Shown: positions 32,826 through 40,489 of the stretch, piece after piece | How the letters are laid out: every line of letters begins with the position of its first letter | How positions within the stretch are numbered: the stretch's first letter is position 1 | DNA from: an uncultured Lachnospiraceae bacterium | GTDB lineage: Bacteria > Bacillota > Clostridia > Lachnospirales > Lachnospiraceae | NCBI GenBank assembly: GCA_910584945.1 | Contig: CAJUDY010000035.1 | Coordinates: 1-40,501 of the forward strand | DNA length: 40,501 nt | Direction: 5' to 3' | Made by a program: the position numbers and the translations under genes | The notes under the pieces: generated by a model | Told to the model about the DNA's origin: nothing | What the model saw: the letters and a program-made list of their open reading frames with translations, nothing else | Database searches by the model: none

Positions 32826-35444
32826 TTAACCCTCATGATAAGCTTTCAGATAGATCGCTTTCATCTCTTCCATCAACGGATATCTCGGATTGGCGCCGGT
32901 ACACTGATCGTTGAAGGCGTTCTCCACCATCTCATCCAGCGTAGCCATGAAGTCTTCTTCCTTGATCCCATATTCTTTGATGGTTCTCTTGATGCCGACT
33001 TTTGCTTTCAGCTCTGCAATCGCCTTGATGAAGTTCTCGAATACTTCGTCGTCGTTCTTGCCCTGGATGCCGACAAATCTTGCCATCTCGCAGTATCTTT
33101 CTTTTGCATGCGGATACGGATACTGGGAGAAGGTTCCCATCTTCACCGGCGCCGGATCTGCGTTGTAACGCATTACCAGCTCGATCAGCAGTGCATTTGC
33201 AACGCCGTGGGGCAGATGATGATATGCACCAAGCTTATGTGCCATAGAGTGGCAGATGCCCAGGAATGCATTCGCGAATGCCATACCAGCCATCGTGGAA
33301 GCGTTCGCCATCTTCTCTCTTGCGATCGGATCTGCAGCGCCGTTGTCATAAGCGCTGGGCAGATAGCTGAAGATATTCTTCGTAGCCATCAGTGCAAGGC
33401 CATCGGTGTAATCCGTTGCCATGATCGAAGCATAAGCCTCCAGTGAATGGGTCAGCGCGTCGATACCGGAAGCGCTGGTCAGACCCTTCGGCTGATTCAT
33501 CATGAAATCCGTGTCAATGATTGCCATATTCGGCAGCAGCTCATAATCCGCGATGGGCCACTTGGTACCTGTATCCGCGTCCGTGATGATCGCGAACGGA
33601 GTCACCTCGGAACCAGTACCGGAAGAAGTCGGGATCGCAACAAACATTGCTTTCTCGCCCATCTTCGGGAATACATAGACTCTCTTACGGATATCCATGA
33701 AGTCCATAGCCAAATCTTCGAAGTTGCACTCCGGATGCTCATACATGAGCCACATGATCTTGCCGGCATCCATAGAGGAACCGCCGCCCAGAGCGATGAT
33801 CACATCCGGTCCGAATGCTTTCAGCTGCTCTAAGCCCTTGCGAGCGATCTGAAGTGTCGGGTCCGGAGCTACCTCATAGAAGCAGGTATGAGTGATGCCC
33901 ATATCATCCAGCTGATCCGTGATCGCTTTCGTCATTCCGCTGGTGTAAAGGAACGTATCCGTAACGATGAAGGCTTTCTTCTTTCCATAGTATGTTTTCA
34001 GCTCGTCCAGCGCAACCGGCAAACAGCCTTTCTTAAAGTATACCTTCTGAGGTGTACGGAACCAAAGCATATTCTCTCTCCTTTCAGCCACGGTCTTGAT
34101 ATTGATCAGATGTTTTACATTCACGTTCTCTGATACGGAGTTTCCACCGTAGGAACCGCAGCCAAGGGTCAGTGACGGAGCAAGCTTGAAGTTATACAGA
34201 TCTCCGATTCCACCATGAGAAGAAGGTGTGTTCACCAGGATACGGCAGGTCTTCATGCGCGCTGCATGCTCTGCCATCTTCTCGGTCTGTGACGGATGAA
34301 TATACAGAGAAGAAGTATGGCCGTATCCGCCGTCTGCTACCAATCTCTCTGCCATATCCAGAGCGGTCTTGAAATCCGGTGCCTTGTAAAGCGCCAGTAC
34401 CGGGGAAAGCTTCTCATGTGCGAAGGGCTCGGAAACATCCACAGAAGTCACTTCACCGATCAGGATCTTCGTCTCAGCCGGTACGGTAAAGCCTGCCAGC
34501 TCCGCGATCGTTGCAGCCTTCTGGCCTACGATCTTCGGATTGACCGTGCCTGCCTCGGTCAGAATGATCTTGCGAACCTTATCCAGCTCTTCTTTATTCA
34601 GCATATGGCATCCACGTTTGATAAACTCTGCTCTTACTGCCGGATAAATATCTTCGATTGCGGTTACGGACTGCTCGGACGCGCAGATCATACCGTTGTC
34701 GAAGGTCTTGGAATGAATTACAGAGTAAACGGCTGTCTGGATATCGCAGCTGCTGTCCATGATAACCGGAGTATTGCCAGGGCCTACGCCGATGGCCGGA
34801 TTGCCGGAAGAATAAGCAGCTTTTACCATGCCGGGGCCGCCGGTTGCCAGGATCACGTCCACAGATTTCATAATCAGGTTGGACAGCTCGATGGTCGGCT
34901 CGTCTACCCAGCCGATGATTCCTTCCGGAGCGCCTGCCTTCACTGCTGCGTCAAGGACGATTCTTGCAGCCTCGATCGTACATTTCTTTGCACGGGGATG
35001 CGGGCTGATGATGATCGCGTTCCTGGTCTTCAGACAGATCAGGCACTTGAAGATTGCGGTAGAAGTCGGGTTCGTCGTCGGGATGACTGCTCCCACAAGA
35101 CCTACCGGCTCTGCGATCTTCTTGATACCAAAAGCCTTATCTTCCTCAATCACGCCGACGGTCTTGACTTTCTTATAAGAATTGTACATATACTCAGCCG
35201 CATAATGATTCTTAATGACCTTGTCTTCCACTACGCCCATTCCGGTCTCTTCGCAGGCCAGCTTTGCAAGCGGAATACGCTGTTTGTTGGCAGCCATGGC
35301 AGCCTCAAAAAAGATCTTGTCTACCTGCTCTTCTGTGAAGGTAGCAAAGACTTTCTGCGCCTCTCTCATTGCAGCAATCTTCTCCTGCAACAATTCCACC
35401 TCTGTCTTCGGTTCCGGTGCATTTTTTGCTTCCTGTTTTGCCAT
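32826..35444 (-). CDS. adhE: Bifunctional acetaldehyde-CoA/alcohol dehydrogenase
   Basis: Main fermentative enzyme converting acetyl-CoA to acetaldehyde and then ethanol, regenerating two NAD+. It is 872 residues. The N-terminal aldehyde dehydrogenase half has VGAVIPTTNPTSTAIFK and the catalytic Cys in DNGMICASEQS. After a linker the iron-dependent alcohol dehydrogenase half has GGGSSMDAGKIMW, TSSGTGSEVTPF and the metal histidines in FLGICHSMAHKLGAYHH and LPHG. An AGGAGG precedes ATG 35444. The operator cluster 250-290 bp upstream suggests control by Rex. It lies inside element B, so excision would remove it. The gene is intact, and its place in an intervening element is odd for a central enzyme. 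Confidence 0.97.
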   Translation of the reverse strand: MAKQEAKNAPEPKTEVELLQEKIAAMREAQKVFATFTEEQVDKIFFEAAMAANKQRIPLAKLACEETGMGVVEDKVIKNHYAAEYMYNSYKKVKTVGVIEEDKAFGIKKIAEPVGLVGAVIPTTNPTSTAIFKCLICLKTRNAIIISPHPRAKKCTIEAARIVLDAAVKAGAPEGIIGWVDEPTIELSNLIMKSVDVILATGGPGMVKAAYSSGNPAIGVGPGNTPVIMDSSCDIQTAVYSVIHSKTFDNGMICASEQSVTAIEDIYPAVRAEFIKRGCHMLNKEELDKVRKIILTEAGTVNPKIVGQKAATIAELAGFTVPAETKILIGEVTSVDVSEPFAHEKLSPVLALYKAPDFKTALDMAERLVADGGYGHTSSLYIHPSQTEKMAEHAARMKTCRILVNTPSSHGGIGDLYNFKLAPSLTLGCGSYGGNSVSENVNVKHLINIKTVAERRENMLWFRTPQKVYFKKGCLPVALDELKTYYGKKKAFIVTDTFLYTSGMTKAITDQLDDMGITHTCFYEVAPDPTLQIARKGLEQLKAFGPDVIIALGGGSSMDAGKIMWLMYEHPECNFEDLAMDFMDIRKRVYVFPKMGEKAMFVAIPTSSGTGSEVTPFAIITDADTGTKWPIADYELLPNMAIIDTDFMMNQPKGLTSASGIDALTHSLEAYASIMATDYTDGLALMATKNIFSYLPSAYDNGAADPIAREKMANASTMAGMAFANAFLGICHSMAHKLGAYHHLPHGVANALLIELVMRYNADPAPVKMGTFSQYPYPHAKERYCEMARFVGIQGKNDDEVFENFIKAIAELKAKVGIKRTIKEYGIKEEDFMATLDEMVENAFNDQCTGANPRYPLMEEMKAIYLKAYHEG

Positions 35445-35695
35445 AAATATCCTCCTTCTATAGCTCTTTTATTTGATATACCAGAATCATTCCGGTAAAC
35501 CGTTCCCCAACCCGCAGCTGCAAAAATCAGAATTATATATTTCTTACAATTATTTCCTGTCTTTTTTCGCCGCTTTATGCATATTGTAACATACTACTTC
35601 AAAAAAAGAAAGTGCCTTTTGATAATTTCTCATAAAGATATTTATTTAACAATCTTTTTTATGTCTACTTCTACAATATGCCATTTTTCTTTCTT

Positions 35696-35737
35696 GTTAA
35701 AAAAATAACGTTAATTATTTAACGTTAATATTTTAAC
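35696..35737. promoter_or_regulatory. Three tandem Rex-type operators upstream of adhE
   Basis: Three contiguous 14-bp units with the form GTTAA-N4-TTAAC: GTTAAAAAAATAAC (35696-35709, one mismatch), GTTAATTATTTAAC (35710-35723, perfect) and GTTAATATTTTAAC (35724-35737, perfect). The first is preceded by TT, giving the full half-site TTGTTAA. The redox repressor Rex of Firmicutes binds TTGTTAA-N4-TTAACAA and commonly controls adhE according to the NADH/NAD+ ratio. The sites lie well upstream of the start. Confidence 0.7.
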
Positions 35738-35754
35738 ATACTCATACAAAAAAG

Positions 35755-35785
35755 AAAGATGCATTTTTCACAAAATTGCATCTTT
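35755..35785 (-). terminator. Terminator after trkA-trkH
   Basis: A 9-bp perfect stem (AAAGATGCA 35755-35763 with TGCATCTTT 35777-35785). Read leftward it ends in CTTTCTTTTTTG. It follows the trkH stop by about 30 bases. Confidence 0.75.
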
Positions 35786-35816
35786 CTCCTGGCCGCTTTT
35801 ATCCGATTTGTCAAAA

Positions 35817-37265
35817 TCAGCTCCACCGCTTTCCTTTCAGTCCCGCTGTACACATGATCAGCATGGGGAAGATCTCCAGTCTCCCTGCAAGCATATCAAA
35901 GGTCAGCACCAGCTTGGACAGATTGGAGTAAATGGAAAAGTTCTGCGTAGGTCCGACTTTTGAGAGTCCCGGACCGATATTGTTAATCGTAGAAGCCACC
36001 GCGGTAAAGTTCGTGATCCCGTCCAGATTATCCAATGAAATCAATAATACGGACAAAATAAAAATTCCCAGATAGGCGATCAGGAATACATTGATGGAGC
36101 GAAGGACTTCATGCTCCACCGGCTTTCCCTCAAACCGGGTCTTCCGCACGTTCCGCGGATGTTTCATCACCGCCAGCTCTTTTAAAATCGTCTTTGCCAT
36201 GATCGCGACGCGGGATACCTTGATACCGCCCCCGGTACTGCCCGCGCAGGCCCCCACAAACATCAGGATCACCAGAATCGTCCGCGAAAGCTCCGGCCAC
36301 TGCTCAAAGTCCACGGTGGAAAATCCGGTGGTCGTGATGATCGACGCCACCTGGAAGGCTGCATGTCGCAGCGTCTCCAAAGGCCCCCGGAACAAAGAAA
36401 GGGTATTGACGGTTATGAGAACCACGGAAGCGCCGATGATTCCCAGATAGATCCTTGCCTCCTCGCAGCGCAGCGCGTCTTTTATATTTCTGGAATAGAT
36501 CAGAAAATACACGTTAAAGTTGACGCCGAACAGAATCATGAAAACCGTCAAAATCACCTGTATCCAGGCATTGTACTCACCTGCGCTGCTGTTGAGCACG
36601 CCGAAGCCTCCGGTCCCGGCTGTGGCAAAGGAGAGGTTCACCGCGTCAAACGCCGGACACCCTGCCGCCAGCAGACACAAAAACTCGCCCACCGTCATGA
36701 AAAAGTAAATCCCGTACAGGATCTTCGCCGTGCTTCTGACCTTGGGCACCAGCTTCCCCACCGAAGGGCCCGGGCTCTCTGCCCGCATCAGATACATGCT
36801 GGAGGCCCCTGCCAGAGGAAGAAGCGCCATCATAAAGACCAGCACACCCATACCGCCGATCCAATGGGAGAAGCTTCTCCACATCAGCACCGACCGGGGC
36901 AGACATTCCACGTCGCCGAGAATCGTCGCGCCCGTGGTGGTGAATCCGGATACAATCTCAAAGAGTGCATCCACCGGATTGGGAAAATAACCGCTGAAAT
37001 ACAAAGGAATCGCTCCGCAGATACTCAGCACGATCCAGCACACGGCCACGCTGACATAGCCTTCCGAAGAAAAGATCGTCACATCCTCCGGCTTTTTTCC
37101 TTTCACCAGATGTCCCGCCGCCACGCAGAACAAAGCGGTTCCCAGGAATACCAGAAGACTGTAGCGTTCGCCGTAAAGCAGCGCGGTCAGCGCCGGCACC
37201 AGAAGCATCGCCGCTTCCATCTGTATCAGGCTTCCTGTGATATAACGTATCATTCTGTGGTTCAT
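35817..37265 (-). CDS. trkH: TrkH/KtrB-family potassium uptake channel subunit
   Basis: A 482-residue membrane protein with four pore-forming repeats. The selectivity-filter motifs are seen in SGFTTTGATI, FATAGTGGFG, ITTTGFSTVDF and CAGSTGGGIKVSRV. The N-terminal start MNHRMIRYITGSL overlaps the trkA stop by 4 bp (ATGA), so the channel is coupled to its regulator. Potassium or sodium entry driven by membrane potential is the family role. The gene is inside element B. Confidence 0.95.
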   Translation of the reverse strand: MNHRMIRYITGSLIQMEAAMLLVPALTALLYGERYSLLVFLGTALFCVAAGHLVKGKKPEDVTIFSSEGYVSVAVCWIVLSICGAIPLYFSGYFPNPVDALFEIVSGFTTTGATILGDVECLPRSVLMWRSFSHWIGGMGVLVFMMALLPLAGASSMYLMRAESPGPSVGKLVPKVRSTAKILYGIYFFMTVGEFLCLLAAGCPAFDAVNLSFATAGTGGFGVLNSSAGEYNAWIQVILTVFMILFGVNFNVYFLIYSRNIKDALRCEEARIYLGIIGASVVLITVNTLSLFRGPLETLRHAAFQVASIITTTGFSTVDFEQWPELSRTILVILMFVGACAGSTGGGIKVSRVAIMAKTILKELAVMKHPRNVRKTRFEGKPVEHEVLRSINVFLIAYLGIFILSVLLISLDNLDGITNFTAVASTINNIGPGLSKVGPTQNFSIYSNLSKLVLTFDMLAGRLEIFPMLIMCTAGLKGKRWS

Positions 37266-38659
37266 ACGCCGCCCGCCTTTGCCTGACGCGCTCCGTGGAA
37301 CTTATCCAGGATATCGCAGACGTCATTGAGTTCATTACAGCTTGTGGTGATGATGATCACCGAATCTCCAAGCTTTAGACAATCCTGTCCTTTGGGAATG
37401 ATCACTTTTCCTCTCCGGTGAATGGCGCATACCAGAAGACCAGACTTTAAGTTCAGGGTCTGCAGAGGAATATCCGTCACCTCCCCTTTCTCCCGGATAA
37501 TGAATTCCAGCGCCTCTGCCCGGCCTTCCATCAGTCGATATAACGTCTCCACATTGCTTCCAATGGAATTCTGCATCGCCCGCACATACTGCAGAATATT
37601 TTCCGCTGTCGTGTGTTTGGGATGAATCACGCTGCCGATATCCAAAGTAGAGATAATACTGTCATACGTATTGCTGCTGACTTTTGTGATCTTCTTGGCC
37701 TTGCTCATTTTCTTGGCATAGAGAGAAAGCATGACATTTTCTTCATCCATATTGGTGAGCGCCACGAAACCTTCCGTATCCGCCAGTCCTTCCTCCGCCA
37801 GCAGTTCCTGATCCGTTCCGTCCCCGTGGATGATGATGGCTTTGGGGAGAAGTTCGCACAGCTTCTCGCAGTATGCCCGGTCTTTGTCGATGATCTTGAC
37901 TTTAATTCCCATCTCCAGAAGCCTCTTGGCAAGGTAAAACGCGATCTTTCCGCCGCCGATAATCATGGTATTTTTTACCTGATTGGTCTGAATACCGATC
38001 AGGCGGAAGAAACGGCTGGCATTTACCGGCGACGCCACCACTGAGATGGTATCTCCTTGCTTCAATACCACTTCGCCGTCCGGAATCAGTACCCGATTCT
38101 CCCGCTCCACCGCGCAGATCAGAACCTCGCACCGGGATAATTCTCCGATATCCCGTATTCTCCGATCACACAGCGGATTGTCCTCCTCAATCCGGAAGCG
38201 CAGAAGTTCAATCCTTCCTCTTGCAAACGTATCAATGTCAATCGCCTTCGGGAAACGCAAAAGCCTTGCCATCTCCATGGCCGCCGCCCACTCTGGATTA
38301 ATCACCAGCGACAGTCCGAGTTCTTCCTTGATATGTCGGATTTCCTGATGATAGACCGGATTTCTGACCCGCGCAATGGTCTGACAGCCTCCTGCCTTTT
38401 TTGCGATCAGGCAGCAAAGCAGATTCACCTCATCCGCGTTGGTCACCGCGATCAAAAGATCCGCTTTTTCAATCCCCGCCTCTTTCTGAATGCTGTAGCT
38501 TGCACCATTGCCCACAATTCCGATCACGTCCGCCGCATTCGCCACATGCTGCACCACATCGGATCTTTCATCGATCACGGTGATATCGTGACCCTCTCTG
38601 CTTAACTGCTCCGCCAGGGCCCCCCCGACTTTCCCGCAGCCTGCAATAATGATGTTCAT
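37262..38659 (-). CDS. trkA: TrkA: cytosolic NAD-binding regulator of potassium uptake
   Basis: A 465-residue protein with two RCK (TrkA-N plus TrkA-C) modules. The first nucleotide motif is IIAGCGKVGGALAEQL with acidic VIDERSD; the second is IIGGGKIAFYLAKRL with KIIDKDRAY. A TrkA-C domain follows each Rossmann part. It gates the TrkH channel in response to nucleotides. The ATG at 38659 is preceded by GGAG. It is the first gene of the trkA-trkH operon and lies just inside the right end of element B. Confidence 0.95.
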   Translation of the reverse strand: MNIIIAGCGKVGGALAEQLSREGHDITVIDERSDVVQHVANAADVIGIVGNGASYSIQKEAGIEKADLLIAVTNADEVNLLCCLIAKKAGGCQTIARVRNPVYHQEIRHIKEELGLSLVINPEWAAAMEMARLLRFPKAIDIDTFARGRIELLRFRIEEDNPLCDRRIRDIGELSRCEVLICAVERENRVLIPDGEVVLKQGDTISVVASPVNASRFFRLIGIQTNQVKNTMIIGGGKIAFYLAKRLLEMGIKVKIIDKDRAYCEKLCELLPKAIIIHGDGTDQELLAEEGLADTEGFVALTNMDEENVMLSLYAKKMSKAKKITKVSSNTYDSIISTLDIGSVIHPKHTTAENILQYVRAMQNSIGSNVETLYRLMEGRAEALEFIIREKGEVTDIPLQTLNLKSGLLVCAIHRRGKVIIPKGQDCLKLGDSVIIITTSCNELNDVCDILDKFHGARQAKAGGV

Positions 38660-38697
38660 CTCCTGGTCCCATCCTCCTGATATGATGATATGAATCT

Positions 38698-38726
38698 AAT
38701 ATAGCACCACCCATATAAAAGTTCAA
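38698..38726 (-). promoter_or_regulatory. Sigma-A promoter of trkA-trkH
   Basis: On the minus strand TTGAAC (38726-38721) is 17 bases from TATATT (38703-38698), about 40 bases before the trkA start. It lies inside element B, so trkAH does not depend on cotJ transcription. Confidence 0.72.
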
Positions 38727-38765
38727 TATTGTAATCTGATCTTTTCTCCTATCTTTTTGCAGTCG

Positions 38766-38780
38766 GGACCACCGAACTGC
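38766..38780. repeat. Element B right attachment core
   Basis: Second copy of GGACCACCGAACTGC. On the element side is the arm TTTTGCAGT (38755-38763); on the other side is the cotJC 5' fragment. Confidence 0.9.
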
Positions 38781-38860
38781 GTGATAATCAGTCTGGCAAG
38801 CGCCGGATCCGGATTCTTGATGTTTACCGGATATTCCAAACGTTTTTCATAATTCCACAT
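38766..38860 (-). CDS. cotJC: cotJC 5' fragment (exon 1)
   Basis: This fragment begins at ATG 38860 with MWNYEKRLEYPVNIKNPDPA and reaches TQFGGP at the core, the normal N-terminus of CotJC. An AAGGAGG lies upstream, inside the end of cotJB; the cotJB stop (38863-38861) directly abuts the start. Without excision the frame continues into element B for 12 foreign codons (CKKIGEKIRLQY) and stops at 38723, giving a 45-residue peptide. With element B removed, the frame passes directly into the middle fragment (CC + G = Pro codon). It is the third gene of the cotJABC operon order seen in Bacillus and clostridia. Confidence 0.93.
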
Positions 38861-39130
38861 TTAGCAAGCGCCTCCTTCCCACGGCCACGGCTCGCTCACC
38901 CATTCCCAGGACTGCTGATTCGCTCTTGCCGTATCCACCGTAAGCGGGCCGTACATAGACGAAAAATCTCTCAGCGCCTGATTGCGAAGGCGGCTGTACT
39001 CCTGAAAGTAGGACAGCGCCGCCGGGTCTGACGGATGGGTATCCAGATAAAGGTTCGCTTCGGTCACCGCAAAACTGACCATATTCACCCAGTCCAGCAT
39101 CTGCTGCCTGGTCGGTTGTTTTTGTGCCAT
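38861..39130 (-). CDS. cotJB: Spore coat protein CotJB
   Basis: An 89-residue protein of the CotJB family. It has RQQMLDWVNMVSFAVTEANL and YLDTHPSDPAALSYFQEY followed by SSMYGPLTV and a Trp-rich end (WEWVSEPWPWEGG). It is soluble and lies in the coat operon made in the mother cell. Its start overlaps the cotJA stop by one base (TAATG). In Bacillus cotJABC is sigma-E controlled. Confidence 0.93.
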   Translation of the reverse strand: MAQKQPTRQQMLDWVNMVSFAVTEANLYLDTHPSDPAALSYFQEYSRLRNQALRDFSSMYGPLTVDTARANQQSWEWVSEPWPWEGGAC

Positions 39131-39330
39131 TATCTGTATCCTCCTCTCACACCCAGGAATGGTTTGTTCAGTTCCGGAAAGATCGTTCCGATGGACAGAC
39201 CTTTCTCCAGATCATACACCGTATGCCAGCGCTGCCAGGGCACGTAGGCCATGGCTACCGGAAATTCACCTGGCCGGATCTGCCCCGGCATGGGCGGCCG
39301 ACCGCCGGGAAATCTTTGATAATCTTCCAA
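39130..39330 (-). CDS. cotJA: Spore coat-associated protein CotJA
   Basis: A 66-residue CotJA family protein. After a Pro/Gly-rich start (RFPGGRPPMPGQ) it has the conserved AMAYVPWQRWHTVYDLEKGL and GTIFPELNKPFLG. The start appears to be TTG at 39330, with AGAGGAAG nine bases upstream; no in-frame ATG fits. It is the first gene of cotJABC. Confidence 0.9.
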   Translation of the reverse strand: MEDYQRFPGGRPPMPGQIRPGEFPVAMAYVPWQRWHTVYDLEKGLSIGTIFPELNKPFLGVRGGYR

Positions 39331-39362
39331 TCAAGTCTTCCTCTTTTCTTCTTCTTTCCCTT

Positions 39363-39392
39363 TATCTATATGTAAAGGGCGGCTATTCGGTT
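39363..39392 (-). promoter_or_regulatory. Candidate mother-cell promoter of cotJ
   Basis: On the minus strand AACC (39392-39389) is 16 bases before CATATAGATA (39372-39363). The CATA core with a distant AC is reminiscent of sigma-K/sigma-E promoters, but the match is incomplete. Confidence 0.3.
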
Positions 39393-39413
39393 CATATCCG
39401 TCTGACAAAGAAA

Positions 39414-39449
39414 CGCCCCGGAGCGCTTTTCCTTCCGCTTTCCGGGGCG
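39414..39449 (-). terminator. GC-rich hairpin after the rhomboid-like gene
   Basis: CGCCCCGG (39414-39421) pairs with CCGGGGCG (39442-39449), extended by further bases on both sides. Read leftward it is followed by TTTCTTTG. It separates the rhomboid-like gene from cotJA. Confidence 0.7.
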
Positions 39450-39478
39450 ATGTTTCCTCTTAAATTCATTCTCAATCG

Positions 39479-40348
39479 TCATCTGCGGTGTTCATGGGTA
39501 AACAGATGATCCTGACAGTACTCATAGTTGCCTGCGCACTTGGAGCAGAACCGGAACTCCAGGTCCTCCCCGTCCTTTTCCGTCCGGCCGCAGATCACGC
39601 ACCGGTGCTGATTGCTCTTCTCCGACGCGACTCTGACTTTCTTCGCATAGGTCCGGCGGCGCTTGACCTCCTTTGGAGAAAATTTATTCCGCCTGGTGGC
39701 CAGGAAGAAGATGATAAAATTCAAAAAGGACACCAGCGCCGCCACACTGTTGGCAGGCATAGCCAGGATTCCGAACTGAGCCAGGGAAAACCAGGTGGGA
39801 CTGCCGACGGGCACCACAAAACCGGCGATGATGGTGATGAGAAAGTAAAGTCCGTTGGCATAACCCAGGTATTTGCACTTGATGGGGATGATAAAAAACA
39901 GTAAAAACTGCACATCCGGAAAAAGCGCCGCAAATGCAAAGAACAGCGACATATTCAGATACATCGTCCCATAAGACAAGTTATAGCCCGTCACCAGGTA
40001 GATCAGAAGACAGACGATGACATGCAGAAGCAGCCCGGAGAAGAAGTACAGGTTGAACTTAAAGGCTCCCCACTGGTACTCCAGCATCTTGCCGATCATA
40101 TAGTACAGATACAGGGAGAAAAAGATGAAAATAAAGCTTCCCGTGGGCGGCTGGATGATAAAGGTAAAGATCCGCCACACTTCCCCCCTCAGGATCGCCG
40201 CCGCGTCCAGCGCCAGATAGCTGGAATACAGCTCCGGCGATACCACCTGCACCACGAACCCCAAAGCGTACAGAATAATAATATAATACATCAGATTCGG
40301 AATCGCGTACTTTCCAAATCTTCGTTCCATTCGGTCAAGCCATCTCAT
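39479..40348 (-). CDS. Rhomboid-like membrane protein with C-terminal zinc ribbon
   Basis: A 289-residue protein with six hydrophobic segments. Residues 55-65 contain GEVWRIFTFIIQP, resembling the rhomboid L1 motif (E-x-WR-x-x-T), and the helix pattern fits the rhomboid/Derlin fold. The catalytic GxSG and the later His are not seen, so it is probably not a protease. The soluble tail has basic residues and then HRCVICGR, FRFCSKCAGNYEYC and HEH, a likely zinc ribbon. A good promoter lies upstream. Function unknown. Confidence 0.75.
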   Translation of the reverse strand: MRWLDRMERRFGKYAIPNLMYYIIILYALGFVVQVVSPELYSSYLALDAAAILRGEVWRIFTFIIQPPTGSFIFIFFSLYLYYMIGKMLEYQWGAFKFNLYFFSGLLLHVIVCLLIYLVTGYNLSYGTMYLNMSLFFAFAALFPDVQFLLFFIIPIKCKYLGYANGLYFLITIIAGFVVPVGSPTWFSLAQFGILAMPANSVAALVSFLNFIIFFLATRRNKFSPKEVKRRRTYAKKVRVASEKSNQHRCVICGRTEKDGEDLEFRFCSKCAGNYEYCQDHLFTHEHRR

Positions 40349-40399
40349 AGCAGAAATCCTTTCTCTTTGCCTTGCGGCAGAATCGATCTAAATATATTT

Positions 40400-40428
40400 A
40401 TTATAGTTTCTCTCCCGCCCTTTGTCAA
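40400..40428 (-). promoter_or_regulatory. Sigma-A promoter of the rhomboid-like gene
   Basis: On the minus strand a perfect TTGACA (40428-40423) and a perfect TATAAT (40405-40400) are separated by 17 bases, about 50 bases before ATG 40348. Confidence 0.85.
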
Positions 40429-40459
40429 CGAGTGGACGAAAAGACACACGGAAATCAAT

Positions 40460-40489
40460 TTTCCGCAAACAGAGTGAATAGTGTATAAT
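40460..40489 (+). promoter_or_regulatory. Possible divergent promoter leading out of the window
   Basis: TATAAT at 40484-40489 has a TG two bases before it and only a weak -35 (TTTCCG near 40460). The ATG at 40497 is too close to be a likely start. The gene it would serve lies beyond the window. Confidence 0.4.

Larger units (their letters stand above)
35445..35816. other. adhE-trkH intergenic region
   Basis: 372 bp, very A+T-rich, with no protein-coding signal. It contains the trkH terminator near 35755-35785, the triple GTTAA-N4-TTAAC array at 35696-35737 and a leader of about 140 bp before adhE. On the minus strand TTTCTT, 17 bases and TACAAT near 35615-35585 form a weak promoter candidate for adhE. 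Confidence 0.6.
31031..38780. mobile_element. Element B: serine-recombinase intervening segment inside cotJC carrying adhE and trkAH
   Basis: A segment of 7,735 bp per unit bounded by exact 15-bp direct repeats in cotJC, at the conserved QFGGPD codons. It holds a 65-aa ORF next to the left core, a serine recombinase reading inward, then adhE and trkA-trkH, which are ordinary metabolic and transport genes. Joining its ends would make TTTTGCAGT, a 12-base centre, and ACTGCAAAA, a perfect 9-bp inverted repeat around the crossover region, as expected of attP. No capsid, transposase or conjugation genes are seen. Host-like composition in the adhE-trk part suggests either captured host genes or an originally smaller element that gained them. 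Confidence 0.88.

Noticed and set aside
34296..35498. 400-codon open frame on the plus strand opposite adhE
   Set aside because: Antisense to a highly conserved coding region, without ribosome site or family motif. Long antisense frames are common opposite genes with biased codon use.
26967..38780. 15-bp direct repeats as target duplications of insertion sequences
   Set aside because: No transposase or terminal inverted repeats of the IS type are present. The recombinases are serine-type, which do not create target duplications. The repeats are better explained as att core identity.
26856..38860. Assembly error or chimera as the cause of the split cotJC
   Set aside because: Both breakpoints have exact 15-bp repeats, an intact recombinase beside each, att-like symmetry in each joined end, and perfect in-frame rejoining. 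A random misassembly would not give all of these.
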